Shown: positions 27,335 through 35,287 of the stretch, one piece after another | How the letters are laid out: every line of letters begins with the position of its first letter | How positions within the stretch are numbered: the stretch's first letter is position 1 | NCBI GenBank assembly: GCA_020346225.1 | Contig: CP070777.1 | Coordinates: 1,386,389 to 1,429,038 of the forward strand | Reading direction: 5' to 3' | Length of the DNA: 42,650 nt | DNA from: Candidatus Zixiibacteriota bacterium | GTDB lineage: Bacteria > Zixibacteria > MSB-5A5 > GN15 > FEB-12 | The notes under the pieces: generated by a model | Told to the model about the DNA's origin: nothing | Database searches by the model: none | What the model saw: the letters and a program-made list of their open reading frames with translations, nothing else | Translations under genes and position numbers: made by a program

Positions 27335-27817
27335 ATGGATATTTCTGTTCGACCCGTTGTCGAAAGCGACAAGGGTTGGGTGCTCGAAATGGTGCGCCGG
27401 TGGGGTGGTGACTATATCGTCAGCCGCAGGCGCAAAATCTACCCGTCCGAGATTGAGGGCTTCATCGCTGCCGATGAAACCGGCGAACGGGTAGGACTGG
27501 TGACCTACGAAATCACCGGCGATCAGTGCGAGATTGTCACGCTTCATGCTTTTACGAAGTACTTCGGAATCGGTACCCGGCTCCTGCAGGCGGTAATCGA
27601 CCGGCTCAAGGGATCAGAGGTGAGGCGGCTGTGGCTGATAACGACCAATGACAATCTCGACGCCATCCGGTTCTATCAGAAGCGCGGGTTTACCATTGCC
27701 GCGATCCATGTCAACGCTCTTGAAAAATCACGCGAGTTGAAACCCAGCATCCCGTTTATCGGCAACTACGGCATTCCGATCCGGGATGAAATTGAGTTTG
27801 AGATGTTACTTCGCTGA
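27335..27817 (+). CDS. GNAT family N-acetyltransferase
   Basis: A 160-aa GNAT protein: N-terminal DISVRPVVESDKGWVLEMV, the CoA-binding strand-loop VTLHAFTKYFGIGTRLLQAVIDRL (G-I-G-T pattern) and the C-terminal DNLDAIRFYQKRGFTIAAIH. The substrate is unknown. The ATG at 27335 has no Shine-Dalgarno; TATCAT (27323-27328) ends 6 nt before it, again suggesting a leaderless message, although the -35 (TTTCAT at 27300-27305) is weak. The 3' end overlaps the 3' end of thpR on the other strand by 12 bp. Confidence 0.87.
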   Translation: MDISVRPVVESDKGWVLEMVRRWGGDYIVSRRRKIYPSEIEGFIAADETGERVGLVTYEITGDQCEIVTLHAFTKYFGIGTRLLQAVIDRLKGSEVRRLWLITTNDNLDAIRFYQKRGFTIAAIHVNALEKSRELKPSIPFIGNYGIPIRDEIEFEMLLR

Positions 27818-28369
27818 TAGCGCCGCCTCGTGGAGGCGGTCGTAGATCGGTCCCTGCGGTGTCAGGGTGGACTTGAACAGCACAATCCTGTCGAGGACAA
27901 CGGGGATTTCCGCGAGGGCATAGTCTTTCATATAATCCGTCAGTTCGTCAAGCCCCTGAGGATTTCGTATCCGTCCCAGGGTCAGGTGAGCCTTGAAGGC
28001 GCGGCTTTCTTTTTCAAAGCGGAGGGTTCGCGCGCGAAGCTCCATATCGCGGGCCATCTTTCTGAGGTCTTCGAGCCTTTCTTCGATACCCACCCAGATA
28101 ACGCGGGGACGATTCAGGTTGGGAAACGCCCCCAGGCGGCTTATGGCCGTCTTGACCGGGCCGTGGGCGGCGGCGACGGCGTCGATCTCGGTTTTGATTC
28201 TACCCACCAGACGCTCGTCGGTGTCGCCGAGAAATCTCAAAGTCAGGTGAATATTCCGTGGTTTGACCCACTTGACCGAACCGCCCTTTTGCGCGAGAGA
28301 GTCGATGATTCCTTCCAGCCGGTCTTCGACGGTCTTTTCCAGCGGCAGGGCGATAAAGAGACGCATCAT
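27806..28369 (-). CDS. thpR: RNA 2',3'-cyclic phosphodiesterase
   Basis: A member of the 2H phosphoesterase superfamily (LigT/ThpR), 187 aa, that opens 2',3'-cyclic phosphates at RNA ends to 2'-phosphates. Both HxTL motifs are present: His41 (NIHLTLRFLGDT) and His128 (AHLTLGRIRN). The ATG at 28369 overlaps the cinA stop (ATGATGA), so the two are translationally coupled. The cinA-thpR pairing recurs in many bacteria. It is the last gene of the pgsA-pgpA-cinA-thpR series. Confidence 0.95.
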   Translation of the reverse strand: MMRLFIALPLEKTVEDRLEGIIDSLAQKGGSVKWVKPRNIHLTLRFLGDTDERLVGRIKTEIDAVAAAHGPVKTAISRLGAFPNLNRPRVIWVGIEERLEDLRKMARDMELRARTLRFEKESRAFKAHLTLGRIRNPQGLDELTDYMKDYALAEIPVVLDRIVLFKSTLTPQGPIYDRLHEAALSAK

Positions 28370-29607
28370 TTGATATCCAGTATATCGCGGCGGAGGAGCT
28401 CGAGGGCGGCGTAAGTGGCCCGGGCGCGGTTGGCCTCGCGGCTGACACCGAAATTGAAGCGACGGGCGTAAGAGGCGTGAATTGACGAGATGCCGATGAA
28501 CGCGACGCCGACCGGCTTATCTTCAGTGCCGCCGTCGGGACCGGCAATGCCGGTAATCGACAGGGCATAGTCGGCGGCGAAGCGCTCGCGGCATCCGTGG
28601 GCCATGGCCACGGCGCACTCCTCCGATACGGCGCCGTGTTTTTCAAGCAGATCGGGGTCGACGCCGAGGTGCTGCGTTTTGCTGTCGTTGGAGTAGCTGA
28701 CCAGTCCGCCGAGGAAGTAGCGCGAGGCACCGGGCACGGCCGTAATTAACATGCCCAGCTGACCGCCGGTGCATGACTCGGCCACGGCAAGGGTCTTGTC
28801 GTTGTCCACCAGAAGCTGTCCCACGACGCTTTCCAGAGTATCCTCGTTTTTGCCGTAAATGTACTTGCCCACCTTTGACTCGAGGTACCTCTCCAGCGTG
28901 AGCGTCTTTTCAGACGCCCGCTGTTCATCATCGGCGGCGGCCATAATACGCAGGTCAACGCCGCTGTAGGCAGGCAGGAAAGCCAGTTTGACGCCGGGCT
29001 CGAGATTCAAATCCTGGTCGATCATCTCGGCCAGCCGCGACTCGACCACGCCGGTGGTGCGGAGCTTGATGGTTTTGTGAGGATGGCCGACTTCGAGTCC
29101 CTGAAGATAGGGTATGACTTCGTCGGTCATAATCTGCATCATTTCGCGCGGCACCCCGGGCAGGGCGATGAAGGTGCGGCCCTCTTCGCTTATACAGATG
29201 CCCACGGCCGAGCCGCCTTTGTTGGGGAAGAAGACAGCCCCCTGCGGCAGCAGGGCCTGGTTCTGGTTAATGGCGGGCATCTCGATACCGCGCCGGGCGA
29301 AGCGGTCCTTCATGTCCTGAAGGATATTCTCGTGGAAAATCAGGTTACGCTTGAAGACCTTTACGATGGCCTTCTTGGTCTGGTCGTCCTCGGTCGGCCC
29401 CAGCCCGCCGGTGGTAATGACAATCCGGGCGCGTTTGAGGGCCATGCGGATAGCCTCTTCCATCTGTGCCAGAGCGTCGCCCGTGGTCGTGACAAACTGC
29501 ACTTCCAGGCCGATATCGGTCAGCTTCTCGGCGATGAAGGCGGCGTTGGTGTTGAGGGTATGGCCGGTGAGGACCTCGTCGCCTATGGTGATTATCTCCA
29601 CTTGCAT
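28366..29607 (-). CDS. cinA: CinA: competence/damage-inducible protein, nicotinamide-nucleotide amidase
   Basis: A two-domain protein of 413 aa. The N-terminal molybdopterin-binding-like (MoCF/COG1058) domain has EIITIGDEVLTGHTLNTN and TTGGLGPTEDDQTKKA; family members hydrolyse ADP-ribose. The C-terminal CinA domain (about 250-413) has LAVAESCTGGQLGMLITAVPG and GIAGPDGGTEDKPVGVAF and deamidates NMN in pyridine-nucleotide salvage. Length and order match the full-length form. It lies 29 bp downstream of pgpA and overlaps thpR by 4 bp. Confidence 0.96.
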   Translation of the reverse strand: MQVEIITIGDEVLTGHTLNTNAAFIAEKLTDIGLEVQFVTTTGDALAQMEEAIRMALKRARIVITTGGLGPTEDDQTKKAIVKVFKRNLIFHENILQDMKDRFARRGIEMPAINQNQALLPQGAVFFPNKGGSAVGICISEEGRTFIALPGVPREMMQIMTDEVIPYLQGLEVGHPHKTIKLRTTGVVESRLAEMIDQDLNLEPGVKLAFLPAYSGVDLRIMAAADDEQRASEKTLTLERYLESKVGKYIYGKNEDTLESVVGQLLVDNDKTLAVAESCTGGQLGMLITAVPGASRYFLGGLVSYSNDSKTQHLGVDPDLLEKHGAVSEECAVAMAHGCRERFAADYALSITGIAGPDGGTEDKPVGVAFIGISSIHASYARRFNFGVSREANRARATYAALELLRRDILDIK

Positions 29608-29636
29608 TTTCTAATCTCCGAATTTCTCTTGGAGGT

Positions 29637-30101
29637 TCAGCCGCCAAAGTAGCGCGCGATGACCCGGATTGCGATTTGGGTCGCCAGATTGGCGTAAACC
29701 CCGGCCACGATATCGTCCATGGTGACACCCCATCCGCCGCGAAGCTTCTCTGATTGCGCCGCCGGGGGTAGCTTGACGACATCGAAAAATCGAAAGGCGA
29801 AAAAGGCGATAGCGTAATTGGTCAGCGAAAAAGGAACCAGCAGCAGCGTCACGAACATGCCGGCCCATTCGTCGATGACAATCATTCTGGCGTCGCGACC
29901 GTAAGTTTTCTCCGCCGCCGTCGACGACCAGACCGAAATAAAAAAGGAGACGACGGTAACGGCAAGCAGAATCCGCAGATCGCCCCTTATCAGGAAGAAA
30001 GCTATCAGCCAGGCCGGGATGGTCCCCCAGGTACCCGGAAAGGGCCTGAGATAACCCCAGCAGAAACCGGTGGCCACGAATGTAATCAGGCGGTTGAACA
30101 T
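29637..30101 (-). CDS. pgpA: Phosphatidylglycerophosphatase A
   Basis: PgpA dephosphorylates phosphatidylglycerol phosphate, the step after PgsA. The 154-aa membrane protein has GYLRPFPGTWGTIPA near the N-terminus, the acidic VIDEWAGMFVTLL segment, RFFDVVKLPPA and the final GWGVTMDDIVAGVYANL, all standard for PgpA. It begins 10 bp after the pgsA stop, so the two act as a phosphatidylglycerol pair. The gene is complete. Confidence 0.95.
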   Translation of the reverse strand: MFNRLITFVATGFCWGYLRPFPGTWGTIPAWLIAFFLIRGDLRILLAVTVVSFFISVWSSTAAEKTYGRDARMIVIDEWAGMFVTLLLVPFSLTNYAIAFFAFRFFDVVKLPPAAQSEKLRGGWGVTMDDIVAGVYANLATQIAIRVIARYFGG

Positions 30102-30111
30102 CTTGCCTTTC

Positions 30112-30699
30112 TCATTTAAGCACCGATTTTATCATATAGAAATACTTGACGCCGTAGTCAACGCCCGTTGCCACCGTTATCACCGCCGTTATCCACAGGA
30201 CCAGGTTGAAGTAGAAGTAGTAATCGAAATCCAGAAAGGCCGCCTGGTCGTTGCCGTAATAGGTCAGGGCATTCTTGAGCGCTATGTAGGCCAGGACGAC
30301 GCCGACAATGCTCAGCTGCAGGAAGGTTTTGACCTTGGCCCAGCGGGTGGGGGATATGACCACGCCGCGATAGGCGGCCAGCAGGCGCAGACCGGTGATC
30401 GAGAACTCGCGGCCGATGATGAGTATCACCGGCAGGGGAGACACGTAGCGAAGGGCGATGAACGAGATGAGGGCCGACGAAACGAGGATTTTGTCGGCCA
30501 GAGGGTCCATGAATTTTCCGAAGCCGGTGATGACGCCGTACTTGCGCGCGTAGTAGCCGTCGGCCAGGTCGGTCAGGGCCGCGATCACGAACAGCCCCAG
30601 GGCAACCATCTGCATGGGGAAATTGTCCACCAGAAAGAAGAACATGAAAATAGGAGCGATGATTATCCTGAGAAGCGTGAGTTTGTTGGGCGTGTTCAT
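30112..30699 (-). CDS. pgsA: CDP-diacylglycerol--glycerol-3-phosphate 3-phosphatidyltransferase
   Basis: PgsA joins CDP-diacylglycerol and glycerol-3-P to phosphatidylglycerol phosphate in the membrane. The 195-aa protein has the full CDP-alcohol phosphotransferase signature: Asp44, Asp47-Gly48, Ala51-Arg52, Gly61, Asp65 and Asp69 (TDLADGYYAR...GKFMDPLADK). Several hydrophobic segments follow. The ATG at 30699 lies 8 nt after a possible -10 and lacks a Shine-Dalgarno. Upstream (30775-30896) is a small promoter-to-terminator unit that might be an attenuator for this operon. Confidence 0.95.
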   Translation of the reverse strand: MNTPNKLTLLRIIIAPIFMFFFLVDNFPMQMVALGLFVIAALTDLADGYYARKYGVITGFGKFMDPLADKILVSSALISFIALRYVSPLPVILIIGREFSITGLRLLAAYRGVVISPTRWAKVKTFLQLSIVGVVLAYIALKNALTYYGNDQAAFLDFDYYFYFNLVLWITAVITVATGVDYGVKYFYMIKSVLK

Positions 30700-30707
30700 T
30701 GGATAAC

Positions 30708-30736
30708 AAGGTATGCCGGGTGGTAAGAGGTGTCAA
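30708..30736 (-). promoter_or_regulatory. Possible pgsA promoter, leaderless arrangement
   Basis: Minus strand: TTGACA (30736-30731), 17-bp spacer and TACCTT (30713-30708). The -35 is perfect but the -10 is weak. The -10 ends 8 nt before the pgsA ATG, the same distance as at yceD. Confidence 0.5.
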
Positions 30737-30774
30737 TCTGGAAATGGCTGGGTGACAGAACCCCTGGCGGCGGC

Positions 30775-30863
30775 ACAAAAAAGAACCCAGACAGGTAACG
30801 AAGGCCTGCCTGGGCGGACTAGATTAGGTAATCCACAGAAAGAGTAACACTTTCCGATTGCGT
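30775..30863 (-). ncRNA. Candidate small RNA or attenuator leader (about 88 nt)
   Basis: A complete small transcription unit on the minus strand. After the promoter at 30896-30868, the predicted RNA runs from about 30863 to a terminator hairpin (30814-30786, 10-bp stem with one G-U pair) and a TTCTTTTTT tract. The body contains GAAAG/CUUUC and a GAUUA-cc-UAAUC palindrome whose arms overlap a possible AAUC/GAUU pairing, so alternative folds exist. A GTG-initiated ORF of eight codons (30850-30824) is the only possible peptide. No known family is recognised. It could be a free sRNA or a leader controlling pgsA (start 76 bp further on). Confidence 0.55.
30786..30814 (-). terminator. Terminator of the candidate small RNA
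   Basis: Minus strand CCCAGGCAGG and CCTGTCTGGG form a 10-bp stem with one G-U pair and a 9-nt loop, followed by TTCTTTTTT (30785-30777). Confidence 0.85.
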
Positions 30864-30867
30864 TAAA

Positions 30868-30896
30868 ATAATAAGGCCAAGGGCCGATTTTGTCAA
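30868..30896 (-). promoter_or_regulatory. Promoter of the candidate small RNA
   Basis: Minus strand: perfect TTGACA (30896-30891), 17-bp spacer and TATTAT (30873-30868). It is among the best promoter matches in the window, with no conventional gene directly behind it. Confidence 0.75.
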
Positions 30897-30899
30897 GGC

Positions 30900-31301
30900 A
30901 AAAAGGGGCTTTCGGTGTCCAATATAGCCTGACTGTGAGCAGCGGCCCGACAGCTTTCCTGACGGCTGCGCCGCCGGCGTCTTTCCGACCGGGATAAGCG
31001 CGGCCTCACAGGTTCTGCCCAAGAGCGCTTATTAACAGTCGATGTGGACATCCTGTGGGCAGGTTGTTATTATCAATGTAATCTCTTATTTTTTAATGGC
31101 TTATTCCTTCGAAAAATTTCATGACAATTGCTTGCCATTGTCTTTGAAAAACTTGGCGGCTATAAGCGCTCGATTCACAAGACATTACGAGAATCAATTT
31201 TTCAGATGCGAGGCCTTGGGGTGACGCGGCCCGCTTTCAACCAGTGACAGTTCAGAGGTACTTCTGTGCGATTCAACAGAATACAAAAAATCTCAATAAA
31301 A
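30900..31301. other. Intergenic stretch, AT-rich, with repeats and possible promoters
   Basis: No gene is supported here; short open frames at 31042-31224 and 31244-31546 lack ribosome sites and family resemblance. What can be seen: ATAAGCGC at 30994-31001 and 31162-31169, with its complement GCGCTTAT at 31025-31032; an inverted repeat GACAAT/ATTGTC (31123-31128/31137-31142); and possible plus-strand promoters TTGTTA-17-TATTTT (31064-31092) and TTGTCT-17-TATAAG (31138-31166) facing nrdJ. Base composition from about 31060 is much richer in A+T than the flanking genes. Confidence 0.5.
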
Positions 31302-31348
31302 GCACAATTTTTTGTGGATTCGATTTTTCCAGCCACCATATATTGTGC
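31302..31348 (+). promoter_or_regulatory. Tandem NrdR-box-like operators upstream of nrdJ
   Basis: Two 16-bp palindromes, GCACAATTTTTTGTGG (31302-31317) and CCACCATATATTGTGC (31333-31348), both keep the CAC...GTG ends of the NrdR consensus (ACACwATATATwGTGT). Their centres are 31 bp apart, the three-helical-turn spacing known for NrdR box pairs. The second box contains TATATT (31339-31344), a likely -10, so binding would block the nrdJ promoter. NrdR is the ATP/dATP-sensing repressor of ribonucleotide reductase genes; the nrdR gene itself is not in this window. Confidence 0.75.
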
Positions 31349-31499
31349 TCACGTTTTGCTAAAAAGCGATGTGAGTGTTGGCTCTGGCCACAGTCCCATA
31401 CAAAAGAGCACAGAACTAACTTCCGGACAGCCGGGCGGTCTGTTGGTCTCGCCTTAAATGGATTTGGTTGTCTGATTTTGTCGGTTACAGGAGGTAGAC

Positions 31500-34400
31500 T
31501 TGAAAGTCCAACGATATTTTACGCGCCAGGGGGAGTCGCCTTATAGCCGCATAAATTTCGTCAAGCGCACCTCACAGATAAAGAATCCCGATGGTTCCAC
31601 GGTCTTCAAGCTCGATGATATCGAAGTTCCCGAGCCGTGGTCGCAGGTGGCCGTTGATATCCTGGCCCAGAAGTACTTCCGCAAGGCGGGCGTTCCCCGG
31701 ACCGACGCCGGGAGCGAGGCGGTTCTGGATGAGAACGGCGATCCCGTTCTGGGCGGAGAGACCGATGCCCGTCAGGTGTTCCACCGGATGGCCGACTGCT
31801 GGCGCCACTGGGGGCAGAAGCACGGCTATTTTGACAGCGAGGAAGAGGCAAAGAGTTTCTACGATGAAGTGTGTTACATGCTGGCGGTTCAGATAGCCGC
31901 GCCCAACTCCCCGCAGTGGTTCAATACCGGTCTTTATCACGTCTATGGCATAAGTGGTGTTTCCAACGGCCACTTTTATGTCGATCCTGACACGCACAAC
32001 CTGACCCAGGCGCAGAACGCCTACGAGCATCCCCAGCCGCATGCCTGCTTCATTCAGTCGGTGGCCGATGATCTGGTCAACGACGGCGGCATCATGGATC
32101 TGTGGGTGCGCGAGGCGCGGTTGTTCAAATACGGTTCGGGCACGGGCACCAATTTTTCCAACATTCGCGGGTGCAAAGAGCCGCTTTCGGGCGGCGGCAA
32201 CTCGTCGGGGTTGATGTCCTTCTTGCGTATCGGTGATCGCGCCGCCGGCGCTATCAAGTCCGGCGGGACCACCCGTCGTGCCGCCAAAATGGTTTCTCTC
32301 GATCTGGACCATCCCGATATCGTGGAGTTCGTCGACTGGAAAGTGACCGAGGAGCAGAAGGTGGCGGCGCTGGTGGCCGGTTCGAAGATTATCCGTCAGC
32401 AGCTCAAGGAGCTTTTCGAGGCCGCCCGCGTGGCCGGTGACAACGGTAATTCCCAGTTCGAAACCGACCCGGAGAAGAATGTCCGGCTCAAGGATGCCTT
32501 AAGCAACGCCCGGCGTTGCTGTGTTCCGCCGGCTTATATCAAGAAGGTCCTGGATCTGGCCGCTCAGGGTATCGATGATATTGAATTCGTCGAGCTTGAC
32601 ACCAACTGGGAGAGCGAGGCCTACCTGACCGTCTCGGGGCAGAACTCCAACAATTCGGTGCGCATTCCCAACCGGTTTTTCGAAAAACTCAAGGGCGGCC
32701 AGGACTGGGAGCTGCGCCGGCGAACGGACGGAAAAATATCATCGGCCGTTCCGGCCGCGGATTTGTGGGAGAAGGTCTGTTATTCGGCGTGGTCGTGCGC
32801 CGACCCGGGGGTGCAGTTCGATACCACCATCAACGAGTGGCACACCTGCCCGGAGGACGGCCGTATCAATGCCTCCAACCCCTGTTCGGAATACATGTTC
32901 CTCGACGATACGGCGTGCAATTTGGCCTCGATCAACCTGGTCAAGTTTCTGGGCGACGACGGCCGCTTCGATATCGAGGGGTTTATGCACGCCGTTCGCA
33001 TCTGGACGGTAGTGTTGGAGATTTCGGTGCTGATGGCGTCCTATCCGTCGCCGGCCATCGCCCAGAACAGTTTCGACTTCCGCACGCTGGGGCTGGGTTT
33101 CGCCAATCTGGGTACGCTGCTTATGCGCCTCGGCGTCCCCTATGATTCGCCCGAAGGTTACGCCTGGTGCGGCGCCCTGGCCTCGCTTCTGACCGGCGAA
33201 GCTTACGTGACCTCGTCGGAGATGGCGCGCGAACTGGGGCCGTTCACCGCGTATTACCGCAACCGCGAGCATATGCTGCGCGTCATTCGCAATCACCGTC
33301 GCGCCGCTTACAACGCGGACAAGTCCGAGTACGAAGGTTTGACGATTAAGCCTCAGGGTATCAATCCCAATTATATTCCGGAGGAGCTGGTTAGCGCCGT
33401 CCGCCTGGTCTGGGACCGGGCCCTCGACCTGGGTGAAGTGTACGGTTTTCGCAACGCCCAGGCGACGGTGGTGGCTCCGACCGGCACGATCGGGCTGGTT
33501 ATGGACTGTGATACGACCGGTATCGAGCCCGATTTTGCCCTGGTAAAGTTCAAGAAACTGGCCGGTGGCGGGTATTTCAAGATCATCAACAATTCCGTTC
33601 CCATCGCCTTGCGAAAGCTCGGGTATACCGATCGGGAGATCGAAGACATTATCCTCTATGCCACCGGCCATAAAACTCTCAAACAGGCTCCGTTCATCAA
33701 TCACGAGTCGCTCCGGGCCAAGGGTTTCGGGCAAGCGGAACTGGAGAAGATCGAAGAAAACCTGGGCCACGTCTTCGATATCACGTTCGCCTTCAACAGG
33801 CATACGATCGGCGAAGAATTCCTCAGGGACACGCTGGGCCTGTCGGAGGAAGTTTACGAAAACTGGAACTTCAACCTCCTGCGTGAGCTGGGTTTCACCC
33901 GGGAGCAGATCGAGGCGGCCAATGAGTTCTGCTGCGGTACCATGACGCTCGAGGGCTCGCCGCACCTGGCCGATAAACATCTGCCGATCTTCGACTGCGC
34001 CAACCGTTGCGGCCGAAAGGGCCGGCGCTTTATCAGGTTCGAGTCGCACATTCGCATGATGGCGGTGGCCCAGCCGTTCATCTCGGGGGCCATCTCGAAG
34101 ACCATTAACATGCCCTCTGAAGCTACCGTGGAGGATGTCAAGAAGGCCTACCGCCTGGCCTGGGAGACGATGAACAAAGCCATCGCCATCTACCGGGACG
34201 GTTCCAAGCTGAGCCAGCCGCTGAGCGCGGCGCTTTTCGACGACACCGAGGCGGAGGAGGGCTTCTCGGTGGAGAAGGCCTCGGAAAGAATGGCCCAGCG
34301 GGTGGTGTACCGCTATATCGCCAAGCGGCGCAAACTGCCCAACCGCCGCGGCGGCTACACCCAGAAGGCCGTTGTGGGCGGCCACAAGGTGTATCTGCGC

Positions 34401-35168
34401 ACCGGCGAGTACAGCGACGGGACGCTGGGAGAGATATTCCTCGACATGCATCGCGAGGGCGCGGCTTTCCGTTCTCTCATGAACAGCTTCGCTATCGCCG
34501 TTTCGCTCGGCCTGCAGCACGGTGTGCCGCTGGAGGAGTTTGTCGAGGCGTTCTTGTTCAGCCGCTTCGAGCCGAACGGCCTGGTCAGCGGCAATAAGTC
34601 CATCAAGATGGCCACCTCGATTATCGATTACATCTTCCGGGAACTGGCCATTTCCTACCTGGGACGTCATGACCTGGCCCATGTGTCGGAAGAGGATCTG
34701 CTGGGGGACACGGTGGGCAAGCCGGGCGAGGAGTCGACGGAGTTTGAAGATGAAGAGCCGGCTGATCCCGCGATCACCGGCCAGGTAACCGCGGCCAGCC
34801 GCACGCCCGATGATATCCATTCGAGCCATCTGAAACTCGATCTGGGCGGCGATTGTGGCGGCAACGGCCACGGGGAATCGCAGTCATTGAACAGCAGTCA
34901 GACAGGAGGCAAGGTCAATGATCAATCGCTGGAGCACCCGCTTACGCCTCCGACAGCTGCGGCCACAGAGGCGACGCTTGAGTATGCCGCAGCGTCGGTC
35001 AAGAGAGTTATCGACGAAACCGGCCAGAGGCTCTTTGAAAAAATCAGAGCGGCCCGGCTGAAAGGGTACGAAGGCGATATGTGTGCCGAGTGCGGGCAGT
35101 TCACCATGGTCCGCAACGGCACCTGCCTTAAGTGTGATACCTGTGGCGCCACCAGCGGCTGCAGCTGA
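31500..35168 (+). CDS. nrdJ: Adenosylcobalamin-dependent (class II) ribonucleoside-diphosphate reductase
   Basis: This enzyme reduces ribonucleotides to deoxyribonucleotides using a radical from coenzyme B12, with or without oxygen. The 1222-aa protein has the reductase barrel: [16 protein letters not shown], the NPCSE loop (460-464) followed by [16 protein letters not shown], and [28 protein letters not shown]. After about residue 900 comes the TSCPD-type region ([12 protein letters not shown]...[22 protein letters not shown]). A Cys-rich tail (CAECG...[14 protein letters not shown]) probably serves as redox relay and/or zinc site. The start is TTG at 31500, with a perfect AGGAGGT at 31489-31495. 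Tandem NrdR-like boxes lie about 150 bp upstream. Confidence 0.96.
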   Translation: MKVQRYFTRQGESPYSRINFVKRTSQIKNPDGSTVFKLDDIEVPEPWSQVAVDILAQKYFRKAGVPRTDAGSEAVLDENGDPVLGGETDARQVFHRMADCWRHWGQKHGYFDSEEEAKSFYDEVCYMLAVQIAAPNSPQWFNTGLYHVYGISGVSNGHFYVDPDTHNLTQAQNAYEHPQPHACFIQSVADDLVNDGGIMDLWVREARLFKYGSGTGTNFSNIRGCKEPLSGGGNSSGLMSFLRIGDRAAGAIKSGGTTRRAAKMVSLDLDHPDIVEFVDWKVTEEQKVAALVAGSKIIRQQLKELFEAARVAGDNGNSQFETDPEKNVRLKDALSNARRCCVPPAYIKKVLDLAAQGIDDIEFVELDTNWESEAYLTVSGQNSNNSVRIPNRFFEKLKGGQDWELRRRTDGKISSAVPAADLWEKVCYSAWSCADPGVQFDTTINEWHTCPEDGRINASNPCSEYMFLDDTACNLASINLVKFLGDDGRFDIEGFMHAVRIWTVVLEISVLMASYPSPAIAQNSFDFRTLGLGFANLGTLLMRLGVPYDSPEGYAWCGALASLLTGEAYVTSSEMARELGPFTAYYRNREHMLRVIRNHRRAAYNADKSEYEGLTIKPQGINPNYIPEELVSAVRLVWDRALDLGEVYGFRNAQATVVAPTGTIGLVMDCDTTGIEPDFALVKFKKLAGGGYFKIINNSVPIALRKLGYTDREIEDIILYATGHKTLKQAPFINHESLRAKGFGQAELEKIEENLGHVFDITFAFNRHTIGEEFLRDTLGLSEEVYENWNFNLLRELGFTREQIEAANEFCCGTMTLEGSPHLADKHLPIFDCANRCGRKGRRFIRFESHIRMMAVAQPFISGAISKTINMPSEATVEDVKKAYRLAWETMNKAIAIYRDGSKLSQPLSAALFDDTEAEEGFSVEKASERMAQRVVYRYIAKRRKLPNRRGGYTQKAVVGGHKVYLRTGEYSDGTLGEIFLDMHREGAAFRSLMNSFAIAVSLGLQHGVPLEEFVEAFLFSRFEPNGLVSGNKSIKMATSIIDYIFRELAISYLGRHDLAHVSEEDLLGDTVGKPGEESTEFEDEEPADPAITGQVTAASRTPDDIHSSHLKLDLGGDCGGNGHGESQSLNSSQTGGKVNDQSLEHPLTPPTAAATEATLEYAAASVKRVIDETGQRLFEKIRAARLKGYEGDMCAECGQFTMVRNGTCLKCDTCGATSGCS

Positions 35169-35221
35169 GCAGCGGCGCCGCGACCAGTGACAAGTAAAGC
35201 CTGCTTTCCTTCGGAAATGAG

Positions 35222-35268
35222 ACAGGCGCGCCCGGACGAGGCAATCCGGCGCGTCTGTTTCTATTTGG
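35222..35268 (+). terminator. Intrinsic terminator of nrdJ
   Basis: A long stem (35222-35236 with 35245-35258: ACAGGCGCGCCCGGA / TCCGGCGCGTCTGT, one bulge and one G-U pair) is followed by TTCTATTT. The following gene is convergent. Confidence 0.75.
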
Positions 35269-35287
35269 AGTCAGGCCCTCGGCCGGT

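Noticed and set aside
30820-31075. DnaA-box cluster or replication origin
   Set aside because: TAATCCACA (near 30828) and TGTGGACAT/TGTGGGCAG (near 31044-31060) resemble DnaA boxes but differ from TTWTNCACA at one or more positions, and no dnaA, dnaN or gyr gene is nearby.
31042-31224. Possible 60-aa peptide in the nrdJ upstream region
   Set aside because: No ribosome-binding site, no family resemblance, and the frame crosses predicted promoter elements.
31260-31499. Cobalamin riboswitch upstream of the B12-dependent reductase
   Set aside because: Biologically plausible, but I could not find the conserved B12-box core or the expected stem arrangement; the NrdR boxes explain regulation better.
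31244-31546. Possible 100-aa frame overlapping the nrdJ start
   Set aside because: It runs through both NrdR-like boxes and into nrdJ out of frame; no start signal.
32739-34871. 710-codon open frame on the minus strand opposite nrdJ
   Set aside because: It lies entirely within the well-supported nrdJ gene, has no recognisable domain, and its openness follows from the codon bias of the sense strand.
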